Source of the DNA: Bacteroidia bacterium
GTDB lineage: Bacteria; Bacteroidota; Bacteroidia; Chitinophagales; JAUHXS01
Length of the DNA stretch: 64,000 nt
Reading direction: 5' to 3'
Assembly: GCA_030426955.1 (NCBI GenBank)
Contig: JAUHXS010000001.1
Coordinates: 371,339-435,338, forward strand
Position numbers and translations under genes: made by a program. Below, one piece after another: positions 54,085 through 61,982 of the stretch. Below the pieces are notes generated by a model that saw only the letters and a program-made list of their open reading frames with translations, was not told where the DNA came from and did not search any database. Positions within the stretch are counted from its first letter, which is position 1, and each line of letters begins with the position of its first letter.

Positions 54085-55851
54085 TTATCTGATTAATGTA
54101 ATATTCCCTACAGATTGATAATCATTGATATTCAAAACGTAAGTATATGAGCCATCTAATGCCTCTGTACCATTATAACTTCCGTTCCAACCAGTAGAGA
54201 GCTGGTTTGATTCAAATATGAGATTTCCCAAGCGATCGTATATTTTAAATTCCGTCTTAGAAAATGTGCGATTTGTATTTATGATTGGTGATATTACATC
54301 TTGATAGCCGTCTCCATTAGGGGAAAAAGCATTAGGCACATACAAACTCATAAAAATATCCTCTTCAGAACATGGACTGGCAATATGTGACTCCTCTACA
54401 ATATGTGATTTACAGTTATCTTCAACTTGTACATTTACTGTATACATTCCATAATCACTATAATCATGAGTAACAGAGTGTTCATTATTAATAATTGTAT
54501 TATCACCTAAATCCCAAATCACTTCTAAACTGCTGGTATAATTCGTATCCGAAAGCACCATTTGATAAGCAAGGTTATCACAAGTATCTAAAATTGGTGT
54601 AATCGATATGCCTAAAGAGTCTGAGAGCAAATTATACTTTTCTTTATACCCCTCTAGACTATAGCTTTGAATATAGTTTATAAAGTCTAAGCCATTGTTA
54701 GATACTCCTGTTGATATTACCCTGTTTTCATAATTACATGAAGCCCCAATTACATTGGGCTGATGAACAATGGATATAGAATCTTCTAATCCTGAGATAA
54801 CATTTAAAATATATAATTTTTGATCTGGTCCTACTTGGATATCTCTCCCTTGATATAAGTTAACACCTGATCCTCCGAAGATAACCTGCATGGTTGCTTT
54901 GACAGCATTCATATCTCCTCCTCCGGCATTTAAGTTAAATTGCAACAGTCTTTGCTGCTTATGACTCATATATAGCAAATTCCCATCTGGAGAAAATGAA
55001 AAATAAAGTGTATTAAGTAACTCGTTATTGCCATCAATCTGAACTGAGCCAAAAGTCTTTCTGTTTGTCAATAATCCGGTATTGTCATTGAAATCGAATA
55101 GCTCCATCCCATCTGTAGAATTAGTATTTCCATAAGCTATTTTTGTACCATCTGGAGAAAACTTTAAAGATGAAATATTACTTGGAGGAACGGAGTGAAA
55201 CAATCCAACATTTGATATAACGGGAGGTTGGACACCATCCTTTGTTACTAAATAAGCTAAATATTCTGTCGACCTATATTTTTTTACGACTACCCAAGTA
55301 TCCAATCCATTAGAATGTTTTACTGCAGCAACATTTTCATTTACAGTGTCTATTAGGGTCGTATTTTTTTCTATAATTGAACCAAGTCCGCCATCCCCAT
55401 CCATGTCTACTATGGAATACCTAAAAAAGCCTCCATTAGGAAAATTTACTCGACCAGTCCCTGGGTCAAATGTTGAACCGTCTGTCGTAAAAATATAAAA
55501 GTACCTCTCTCTGCAACTATCACTAATTGGAATTATGATACTAGATTGAATAGCGCTTCTATATCCTAGTAAGCCTATGCCATTCATCATAATAGCATGG
55601 TCTCTATTCCAAACCGTCTCTCCGTCTGTGTAAAAAAGCAGATTACCACTGGTATCACATATAGAAGAGCTTCCCTCATCGCAATCCATTGCACTTGACC
55701 CTAAATTATTAATAGGATTTCCATTATTAAAGTCTAAATCATTTCTATTTCCAAAATACCAATGGTTAATGCGCTTGCTTTGACTATAAGCAAGCTGAAA
55801 TAAGAGTATAAATACTGCGATACTAATTGAGAAATAATAATGTCTATACAT
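54085..55851 (-). CDS. WYFG-type propeller protein with PKD and T9SS type B domain
   Basis: The 588-residue protein starts its mature part with INHWYFGNRNDLDFNNG and a propeller (NLLFYTDGETVWNRDHAIMM, GTKIAYGNTNSTDGMELFDFNDNTG, LYFSFSPDGNLLYMSH), like the proteins at 25181-28516 and 28529-30994. A PKD domain (LEVIWDLGDNTIINNEHSVTHDYSDYGMYTVNV) and a type B sorting domain (YVPNAFSPNGDGYQDVIS, FKIYDRLGNLIFE, GWNGSYNGTE) follow. It is the simplest of the three paralogs, with no GEVED domain or Ig-like repeats. Confidence 0.88.
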   Translation of the reverse strand: MYRHYYFSISIAVFILLFQLAYSQSKRINHWYFGNRNDLDFNNGNPINNLGSSAMDCDEGSSSICDTSGNLLFYTDGETVWNRDHAIMMNGIGLLGYRSAIQSSIIIPISDSCRERYFYIFTTDGSTFDPGTGRVNFPNGGFFRYSIVDMDGDGGLGSIIEKNTTLIDTVNENVAAVKHSNGLDTWVVVKKYRSTEYLAYLVTKDGVQPPVISNVGLFHSVPPSNISSLKFSPDGTKIAYGNTNSTDGMELFDFNDNTGLLTNRKTFGSVQIDGNNELLNTLYFSFSPDGNLLYMSHKQQRLLQFNLNAGGGDMNAVKATMQVIFGGSGVNLYQGRDIQVGPDQKLYILNVISGLEDSISIVHQPNVIGASCNYENRVISTGVSNNGLDFINYIQSYSLEGYKEKYNLLSDSLGISITPILDTCDNLAYQMVLSDTNYTSSLEVIWDLGDNTIINNEHSVTHDYSDYGMYTVNVQVEDNCKSHIVEESHIASPCSEEDIFMSLYVPNAFSPNGDGYQDVISPIINTNRTFSKTEFKIYDRLGNLIFESNQLSTGWNGSYNGTEALDGSYTYVLNINDYQSVGNITLIR

Positions 55852-56017
55852 ATTACAAACTAAAATATTGTATTAATACTTTAGTCTACAGCTAAAAAAA
55901 ATGGCAATGTAATATTTTCAAAGAAAGAAAAAAAGACACAACAAATTGACAATCAAATCAAAAAAGACAAAAAACAATCTGTTTTAAACTATCTTATAAC
56001 TATAATAGTGGCCGATA

Positions 56018-57331
56018 TCACTTCTGACTAGCCACTTCTTTTACTTTCTTCTTATCAAGCTTATTATCCATATAGCTATTGATATCGCTAATCCAAAGCT
56101 TCTCATGTTGTTCTAGAACAGTAATTTGCTCACTCGTTGTTTTTTCTAAGCTTTTCAATTGATTAATCAACTTTAGTACCTCAATGGCTATAGACTTATC
56201 CTCTTTGCCATACTGCCTAATCGGATCGAAACAGGTAGCAAACACCTCTTCAAAAGTAATTTTATTAAGTACAATTCTTAAAGTCTTTTTTTCATCATAT
56301 ATGGCATTAGGAATATCTATTGCAATGAAGTCACTAATGATATCCACGATCATATTGATACAAAGCTTTGCTGTTCCAGGATCATTGATCCCTGGGCTTA
56401 AAGCTTTAATGGCAATCTCCATCAATTGACGCAACCCATAAACAAAGTTTTCATTAATGGATTCTCCTGTATAAAAGACAAAATGTGACTTTATCTTTTC
56501 TAAAACATCTTCACTAACGTCTTCTTTGTTAATCCAAAATAGCGGACTGTTTTTCAATACATACTCTCCAAAATGATACTTTATTTTTATTTGAAGATCA
56601 TTCTGGGATAAAACCTTTAGCATATTATCCTCCTCAACATCTTGGCAATATCCTGATTTATGAGAGTTAATTGCAATCCAGTTTGAAGTAATATCCATTT
56701 CCTTTATCTCACCTGAGGTAATAACACCATACTTCTCCTTTGATATCAAACTTATTTTCTGGATAATTTTTAAAGTCTTTTCGTAAATATTTTTTATGAT
56801 TTGATTTGGCTTTATAGAGTTAGAAACATGAGCAATGAAATAGATAAAAAGAAATACATTAAAGATTGCCAATGTGATTGACAGCAAAATACCTATCGAG
56901 AAAACACTTTGTTCTCCTTGCAGAGAGGATATTTTCAGCAACAACGGTATGTAAAAAACGATGCTTCCAATATAAAAACCAAGTACCCATTGAGCTCTTC
57001 TTTCCTTTACCAAGCTATCAAGAATTTTAGGAGAATAATTTGATGCTGCTTGGCTCAATACGACCATTACCATTGAAAAGCTAAATACTGTTAAAGACAA
57101 CATCCCTCCTATCAATGCACTAAGCAAACTTCTTGCTGTATCAGGGTCTTTCGTTGATGAGAAAGCAATAGCCTCAGAAATTTTATTTCCTATTGGATAA
57201 CTCTCAATAGCAATCACTAAAAAAGACAGCATGCCAAACCCAATTGCAATGATTACAGGGTAAAAAGCGATGCTATTGACTAAATCCCAATAATATTGCT
57301 TTAGGTTATCACGTAGCTTGGGCTTTACCAT
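56018..57331 (-). CDS. DUF2254 family membrane protein
   Basis: The 437-residue protein has a cytosolic N-terminus and four membrane segments in its first 180 residues, including SLLSALIGGMLSLTVFSFSMVMVVLSQAASNYSPKIL, which carries the DUF2254 signature. The soluble C-terminal half includes GLRQLMEIAIKALSPGINDPGTAKLCI, strongly conserved in the family. Function unknown; the location is the inner membrane. Its ATG shares one base with the stop codon of the S9 peptidase gene upstream (TAATG), so the two are translationally coupled. Confidence 0.9.
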   Translation of the reverse strand: MVKPKLRDNLKQYYWDLVNSIAFYPVIIAIGFGMLSFLVIAIESYPIGNKISEAIAFSSTKDPDTARSLLSALIGGMLSLTVFSFSMVMVVLSQAASNYSPKILDSLVKERRAQWVLGFYIGSIVFYIPLLLKISSLQGEQSVFSIGILLSITLAIFNVFLFIYFIAHVSNSIKPNQIIKNIYEKTLKIIQKISLISKEKYGVITSGEIKEMDITSNWIAINSHKSGYCQDVEEDNMLKVLSQNDLQIKIKYHFGEYVLKNSPLFWINKEDVSEDVLEKIKSHFVFYTGESINENFVYGLRQLMEIAIKALSPGINDPGTAKLCINMIVDIISDFIAIDIPNAIYDEKKTLRIVLNKITFEEVFATCFDPIRQYGKEDKSIAIEVLKLINQLKSLEKTTSEQITVLEQHEKLWISDINSYMDNKLDKKKVKEVASQK

Positions 57332-59451
57332 TAGATATCATCAACATTAGCCAACTCTAGCAGAAAAGCATATTCCATGGCAATTTCTTTCAAATATTCA
57401 AACCGCCCTGATGCTCCACCATGCCCAGTACTCATGTTTGTGTGCAATAACAATAAATTATTATCGGTTTTCATATCCCTGAGCTTTGCAACCCACTTTG
57501 CAGGCTCCCAATACTGTACTTGAGAATCATGTAATCCCGTTGTAACCAAAAGATTTGGATAATCTTTTGATTCTACATTATCGTAAGGGGAATAAGACAA
57601 TATATAATCGTAATACTCTTTGTCGTTAGGGTTACCCCATTCATCATATTCACCCGTTGTTAGCGGAATGCTTTCATCTAACATAGTTGTGACCACATCA
57701 ACAAACGGAACTGCTGCGATCGCTCCCTTAAATAAATCTGGGCGCATATTGATGACGGCTCCCATCAACAACCCCCCAGCACTTCCGCCCATTGCAAAAA
57801 GCTTCTCTGTATTGGTATATTTGTTTTCAACTAAAAACTCGGCACAATCAATAAAGTCATAGAAAGTGTTTTTCTTTTTTAACAATTTTCCATCTTCATA
57901 CCAATCCCTACCTAGCTCTTGCCCACCCCTGATGTGAGCAATTACATAAACAAATCCTCGATCTAAAAGACTTAGCCGCACAGAGCTAAAATAAGCGTCC
58001 ATATTTGCACCATAAGATCCATAAGCATAAAGGAGTAATGGAGCATTCCCATCTTTCTTCAAACCTTTTTTATACACCATAGACATCGGTACATCTACCC
58101 CATCCCTCACTTTTACATCAATTCGTTCTGCTTGATAATCTGATGGGTTAAATCTACCCAAAACCTCTTGTTGCTTTAGCAGTACCTTTTCACGTGTATT
58201 CATATTATAATCGTAAACCGAGTTAGGCGTCGTCATAGAGGTATAGCCAAATCGGAAGGTATCTGTATCAAACTCCATATTGGTATGCGTATAAGCTGTG
58301 TAGGTCGGCTCGCCAAAGTCAATATAATGTTCTTCAGATTTATCATGTTTGATTATTCTCAGTTTTGTCAACCCTCCTTCTCTTTCTTCTAAAACCAAGA
58401 AATCTTTAAATGTTTCAAAATTTTCTAAATAAACATGATCCCTATGTTCGATTACTTCCTCCCAGTTATTTATATCGGTATTATCCTGATTGGTTTTCAT
58501 TAAACGAAAGTTCTTCGCCTCATGATTAGTCAAAATGTAAAAATCATTGTTGAAGTGGCTGATATAATACTCTAAGTCTCTCTTTCGAGGATAAAAAACT
58601 TGAAATTCTCCCATCGGATCATCTGCACTTAACAACCTGTACTCGTTAGACAAAGTTGCTGAAGAACCTATAATGAGATACTTATCTGATCGTGTTCTAA
58701 AAATATATGTAGTAAAGGTAGGGTCGTCTTCATGATAGACCTCTACATCATCTGACACAGGTGTTCCTAATACGTGTCTGTATATTTTATAGGGCCTTAG
58801 AGATTCATCCTTAACCGTATAAAAAACAGTTTTGTTGTCATTTGCCCAAACTAAAGTCCCAGTTGTGTTCGGAATCTCATCTGTTAACATAATACCAGTC
58901 TCTAGGTTCTTAAAATGAACGGTATATATTCTTCGACTTAAGGTATCTACACCATATGCTAACATTGAATTATCTGGACTAACACTTCTTCCTCCTACTT
59001 GGTAATAATCATGTCCTTTTGCCATATCATTGACTTCTAACATGATCTCTTCAGCATTTTCCTGCTTGCCTTTCTTTCTGCAATAAATAGGGTACTCCTT
59101 ACCTTCCTCGTATCTTGAATAGTAATAATACCCATTGTCTTTATAAGGCACAGAAAGATCTGTTTCTTTAATTCTGCTTTTCATTTCTTGAAACAGTTCT
59201 TTTTGAAAAGAATCAGTATGTGCCAGCATCGACTTTGTATAGGCATTTTCATCCTCTAAATATTGAATGACTTCTTTGTCTTCACGATCATTTAACCAGT
59301 AATAGTTATCAATCCTAGTATCTCCATGAATAGTTAGTTCTTTTGGTTCTTTTTTTGCTACAGGTGGCTCTGTTTTGATAGTATTTTCTACATCACTCAT
59401 ATTACAAGCTATAATTAAGGTTAAGAATGGTATAAAAGCTTTGTGGTTCAT
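57331..59451 (-). CDS. S9 family oligopeptidase B-like lipoprotein
   Basis: The start is set at ATG 59451 (706 residues), as a TTG four codons upstream is weak. The signal ends in a lipobox (LTLIIAC). The protein has the N-terminal prolyl-oligopeptidase propeller (VAKKEPKELTIHGDTRIDNYYWLNDRED... and repeats) and a C-terminal alpha/beta-hydrolase domain. The latter has nucleophile GGSAGG (Ser), the DSQV region for the Asp and GHGGASGRFEYLKE for the His. Length and motifs match oligopeptidase B, which cuts short peptides after basic residues. It is inferred to work in the periplasm or at the outer membrane. It is divergent from the arg operon. Confidence 0.93.
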   Translation of the reverse strand: MNHKAFIPFLTLIIACNMSDVENTIKTEPPVAKKEPKELTIHGDTRIDNYYWLNDREDKEVIQYLEDENAYTKSMLAHTDSFQKELFQEMKSRIKETDLSVPYKDNGYYYYSRYEEGKEYPIYCRKKGKQENAEEIMLEVNDMAKGHDYYQVGGRSVSPDNSMLAYGVDTLSRRIYTVHFKNLETGIMLTDEIPNTTGTLVWANDNKTVFYTVKDESLRPYKIYRHVLGTPVSDDVEVYHEDDPTFTTYIFRTRSDKYLIIGSSATLSNEYRLLSADDPMGEFQVFYPRKRDLEYYISHFNNDFYILTNHEAKNFRLMKTNQDNTDINNWEEVIEHRDHVYLENFETFKDFLVLEEREGGLTKLRIIKHDKSEEHYIDFGEPTYTAYTHTNMEFDTDTFRFGYTSMTTPNSVYDYNMNTREKVLLKQQEVLGRFNPSDYQAERIDVKVRDGVDVPMSMVYKKGLKKDGNAPLLLYAYGSYGANMDAYFSSVRLSLLDRGFVYVIAHIRGGQELGRDWYEDGKLLKKKNTFYDFIDCAEFLVENKYTNTEKLFAMGGSAGGLLMGAVINMRPDLFKGAIAAVPFVDVVTTMLDESIPLTTGEYDEWGNPNDKEYYDYILSYSPYDNVESKDYPNLLVTTGLHDSQVQYWEPAKWVAKLRDMKTDNNLLLLHTNMSTGHGGASGRFEYLKEIAMEYAFLLELANVDDI

Positions 59452-59481
59452 AATTACTATCAAAGTTACTTAAATGAAATG

Positions 59482-59511
59482 TTGATCGTATTAAAAAATT
59501 GTTTAAATTTG
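59482..59511 (+). promoter_or_regulatory. Promoter of the arginine operon
   Basis: TTG at 59482-59484, a 19-base spacer and TAAATTTG at 59504-59511 match the Bacteroidota promoter exactly. The predicted start of transcription is near 59515-59518, that is, within a few bases of the leader ATG at 59519, so the leader peptide message should be almost leaderless. Confidence 0.7.
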
Positions 59512-59518
59512 TCTCGTA

Positions 59519-59578
59519 ATGAAAATAGCAAGCAACATCTTTTTTCATACTTCTAGGTCATACAGGCGTAGGCGCTAG
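59519..59578 (+). CDS. Arginine-rich leader peptide of the arg operon
   Basis: A 19-codon frame from ATG 59519 to TAG 59576-59578 reads MKIASNIFFHTSRSYRRRR. Five of the last seven codons are arginine codons (AGG, AGG, CGT, AGG, CGC), the last four consecutive and directly before the stop. Three competing hairpins and a T-run follow, ahead of GNAT-DUF559-argG-argC-argD. This is the form of an attenuation leader peptide, in which ribosome stalling at Arg codons reports low charged tRNA-Arg. It starts almost at the predicted transcript 5' end. Confidence 0.75.
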   Translation: MKIASNIFFHTSRSYRRRR

Positions 59579-59609
59579 CCTGCATATTATCTTCTGACTA
59601 CTTATGCAG
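59563..59609 (+). promoter_or_regulatory. Alternative RNA hairpins of the arg attenuator (1:2 and antiterminator)
   Basis: Hairpin 1: CAGGC (59563-59567) with GCCTG (59578-59582), and TAG (59569-59571) with CTA (59575-59577), with a bulged G. Hairpin 2: CTGCATA (59580-59586) with TATGCAG (59603-59609), 7 bp, loop of 16. The two share bases 59580-59582, so they exclude each other. Hairpin 2 also uses the loop and first base of the terminator arm, so it excludes the terminator at 59595-59620. A ribosome stalled early in the Arg codons would block hairpin 1 and free hairpin 2. One at the stop would cover 59580-59586 and leave the terminator free. Confidence 0.7.
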
Positions 59610-59620
59610 TAGTCGTTTTT
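59595..59620 (+). terminator. Attenuator terminator hairpin of the arg operon
   Basis: GACTACT (59596-59602) pairs perfectly with AGTAGTC (59608-59614) around a 5-base loop, with an added T-G wobble pair (59595/59615), followed by TTTTT at 59616-59620. It lies 45 bases before the first structural gene and is mutually exclusive with the antiterminator hairpin. It is a moderate stem with a fair T-run. Confidence 0.7.
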
Positions 59621-59664
59621 CAAACTTCTTAATATTAATTTCTAAAATTTAATTTATTCCTTAA

Positions 59665-60294
59665 ATGGAAAATATTGCTATATATATTGCCAACGAAAGT
59701 CACATTGATTTTGCTAAATCAGTATGTACCCTTATTGAAAATGCCGCTAAAGAACGTGGCACAGGGATCGCCAAGAGAGACCCTGAGTATATCAAAAAGA
59801 AAATAAGTGAAGGGAAAGCTGTGATTGCTTTAACTCAGAAAAACGTACTAGTTGGTTTTTGCTACATCGAGACATGGCAACATGAAAAATATGTAGCTAA
59901 CTCTGGCTTAATTGTTGCTCCTGAATATAGATCTTCTGGAATAGCAAAAAAGATTAAAGAAAAAGCTTTTGAACTATCTAGACAGAAATATCCTAACGCC
60001 AAACTATTTGGTCTTACTACAAGTTTGGCTGTAATGAAGATCAACTCAGATTTGGGCTATAAACCAGTTACTTTTTCCGAGCTAACAGAAGATGAAGCAT
60101 TCTGGAAAGGCTGCCAAAGCTGTGTCAACTATGATATCTTAAATAGAACCAGTCGTAAACACTGCCTTTGTACAGGTATGTTATATGATCAGAGCAAACC
60201 CAAAGTTGAGAATAAGTTTATTAAACAACCTAAACTTTACGAACGATGGATGAAAATCAAGAAGGTTTCATTATTTAAGAAAGAAAAGACATGA
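59665..60294 (+). CDS. GNAT N-acyltransferase of the arg operon (candidate glutamate N-acylating enzyme)
   Basis: The 209-residue protein has a GNAT fold: central strands KAVIALTQKNVLVGFCYIETW, the acyl-CoA-binding motif VAPEYRSSGIAKKIKEKAFELS, and KLFGLTTSLAVMKINSDLGYKPVTF. Unusual for GNATs is a C-terminal cysteine cluster, C150-x2-C153-x13-C167-x-C169, that could bind zinc. It is the first structural gene after the arginine attenuator, in the arg operon. In Bacteroidota the arginine pathway uses N-acetyl or N-succinyl intermediates, and a classical argA or argJ is often missing. This enzyme is a natural candidate for the N-acylation of glutamate, by context only. It overlaps the DUF559 gene by 4 bases. 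Confidence 0.85.
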   Translation: MENIAIYIANESHIDFAKSVCTLIENAAKERGTGIAKRDPEYIKKKISEGKAVIALTQKNVLVGFCYIETWQHEKYVANSGLIVAPEYRSSGIAKKIKEKAFELSRQKYPNAKLFGLTTSLAVMKINSDLGYKPVTFSELTEDEAFWKGCQSCVNYDILNRTSRKHCLCTGMLYDQSKPKVENKFIKQPKLYERWMKIKKVSLFKKEKT

Positions 60295-60674
60295 TTGAAA
60301 GTAATTTACATAAGGGTGCATCTAAAGAACTCTTTGAGTTTGCTAAACAAAACAGACAGTCTGCAACGGAAGCAGAAGAGTTACTATGGCAAAGCCTGAG
60401 AAATCGTAAACTAAATGGTTATAAGTTTAGAAGACAACACCCTATATCGAACTTTATTGTAGACTTTTATTGCCACGAATCAAGGTTGGTCGTAGAAGTT
60501 GATGGAGGATATCATAAAGATAGAGAGCAGAAAGAATATGACGATGGCAGAACTTATGAATTAAAAGAACTCGGAGTAAAAGTAATCCGATTTGATAATA
60601 AAGAAGTAATTGTTAATCTAAATAAGGTATTAAACATTATTGAAAAGCACCTCAACCCCAACCCTTCTCCTTGA
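60291..60674 (+). CDS. DUF559 endonuclease-like protein carried with a palindromic element
   Basis: The 127-residue protein has the DUF559 (Vsr/restriction-endonuclease-like fold) core: LLWQSLRNRKLNGYKFRRQHPISNFIVDFYCHESRLVVEVDGGYHKDREQKEYDDGRTYELKELGVKVIRF, with the putative catalytic D-x-E-x-D pattern. DUF559 genes are scattered through Bacteroidota, often with GC-rich palindromic repeats, and no role is proven. Its last codons (LNPNPSP) and stop lie in the cloverleaf element at 60648-60722. It overlaps the GNAT stop by ATGA and interrupts the arg operon, so it looks like an insertion that has kept the operon readable. Confidence 0.9.
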   Translation: MIESNLHKGASKELFEFAKQNRQSATEAEELLWQSLRNRKLNGYKFRRQHPISNFIVDFYCHESRLVVEVDGGYHKDREQKEYDDGRTYELKELGVKVIRFDNKEVIVNLNKVLNIIEKHLNPNPSP

Positions 60675-60722
60675 GGAGAAGGGAGCAAGTCCTCTCTTTG
60701 AGGAGAGGATTTAGGAGAGGTG
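60648..60722. repeat. 75-bp cloverleaf palindromic element next to DUF559
   Basis: CACCTC (60648-60653) and GAGGTG (60717-60722) form an outer stem. Inside are two hairpins: CCCTTCTCC (60662-60670) with GGAGAAGGG (60675-60683), loop TTGA, a perfect 9-bp stem; and CCTCTC (60691-60696) with GAGAGG (60703-60708). The stop codon of DUF559 is in the first loop. It resembles REP/RAYT-like interspersed sequences, and the base composition (C/G-rich arms) is unlike the surroundings. It lies in the transcribed arg operon, 20 bases before argG. Confidence 0.75.
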
Positions 60723-60741
60723 AACACAAAACAACAAGAAC

Positions 60742-61938
60742 ATGAAACAAAAAGTAGTACTAGCCTTCAGCGGTGGATTAGACACAACTTATTGTGTGAA
60801 ATATCTATCAAATGAGATGAACCTTGAGGTGCACTCTGCAATTATCAATACTGGAGGCTTCTCTGATGAGGAACTAAAAGATATCGAAAACAAAGCATAT
60901 GAGCTAGGTGTAAAATCTCATGCTACAATTGACGTATTGAATAAATATTATCAAGAATGTATAAAATACTTGGTGTTTGGTAATATTTTGAAAAACAATA
61001 CCTACCCCCTATCAGTAAGTGCTGAGCGTGTGTTTCAGGCCATGGCTATTGCTAAGTATGCTCAAGAAATGGAAGCAAATTATGTTGCCCATGGAAGCAC
61101 TGGAGCAGGAAATGACCAAGTTCGCTTTGATATGATTTTTAATATCATGATTCCCGATGTTAAAATCATTACTCCAATCCGTGATAATAAACTTTCTCGT
61201 GAAGCCGAAATTGAGTATTTAAAGCAACTCGGAGTTGAGAGAGATTGGTCAAAAGCTGAATATTCAATCAATAAAGGCATCTGGGGTACATCTGTTGGTG
61301 GTAAAGAAACACTAACTTCTGCTGAGTATTTGCCAGATGAAGCATTCCCTACCCCAATTTCAAAAACAAAAACTGAAGAGGTTATCTTGGATTTTAAACA
61401 AGGCGAACTTAAGGGAATCAATGGTGAACATTTCAATAATCCAGTTGATGCAATAAAGAAATTAGAAAGTATTGCAAGTCCCTTTGGGATTGGAAGAGAT
61501 ATTCACGTTGGCGATACGATTATTGGCATTAAAGGACGTGTGGGTTTTGAAGCAGCAGCTCCTTTAGTTATCATAAAAGCACATCATACGCTAGAAAAAC
61601 ATATTTTGACCAAATGGCAACAACATTGGAAAGAGCAGTTAGCCAATTGGTATGGCATGATGGTACATGAAGGTCAATTTTTAGATCCGGTCATGAGAGA
61701 TATTGAGGCCATGATGACAAATACACAAAAGAATGTATCGGGAAAAGTAAAATTGCTATTAGCCCCTGAAAGGTTTCAAGTTTTGGGTATTGAATCTAAG
61801 TTTGACTTAATGTCTTCTCAGTTTGGTCAGTATGGCGAGATGAATAATACCTGGAGTGGTGAAGATGTAAAAGGGTTTTCAAAGATTATGAGTAATCAAG
61901 TAATGATACATAGATTGGTGAATAGGTCTGAGGGGTAA
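60742..61938 (+). CDS. argG: Argininosuccinate synthase
   Basis: ArgG joins citrulline and aspartate with ATP to give argininosuccinate, the penultimate step of arginine synthesis. The 398-residue protein has the PP-loop AFSGGLDTT at residues 8-16, AHGSTGAGNDQVRFD and the EYSINKGIWGTSVGGKETL region with GRVGFEAAAPLVIIKAHHTLEKHIL, all complete. It is close to the Bacteroidota subtype. It lies 67 bases after DUF559, across the palindromic element, and 44 bases before argC. The stop codon lies in a degenerate 7-bp repeat (61935-61963). Confidence 0.97.
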   Translation: MKQKVVLAFSGGLDTTYCVKYLSNEMNLEVHSAIINTGGFSDEELKDIENKAYELGVKSHATIDVLNKYYQECIKYLVFGNILKNNTYPLSVSAERVFQAMAIAKYAQEMEANYVAHGSTGAGNDQVRFDMIFNIMIPDVKIITPIRDNKLSREAEIEYLKQLGVERDWSKAEYSINKGIWGTSVGGKETLTSAEYLPDEAFPTPISKTKTEEVILDFKQGELKGINGEHFNNPVDAIKKLESIASPFGIGRDIHVGDTIIGIKGRVGFEAAAPLVIIKAHHTLEKHILTKWQQHWKEQLANWYGMMVHEGQFLDPVMRDIEAMMTNTQKNVSGKVKLLLAPERFQVLGIESKFDLMSSQFGQYGEMNNTWSGEDVKGFSKIMSNQVMIHRLVNRSEG

Positions 61939-61963
61939 GGAGTTAGGAACTAAGGATTAGAGA
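61935..61963. repeat. Degenerate heptamer repeat across the argG stop
   Basis: GTAAGGA (61935-61941), GTTAGGA (61942-61948), ACTAAGGA (61949-61956, one base longer) and TTAGAGA (61957-61963) form a loose tandem array with a period of about seven that contains the argG stop codon (61936-61938). It lies in the argG-argC gap. The similarity between units is modest. Confidence 0.5.
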
Positions 61964-61982
61964 AAAGCTAGAAAAAAAATAA

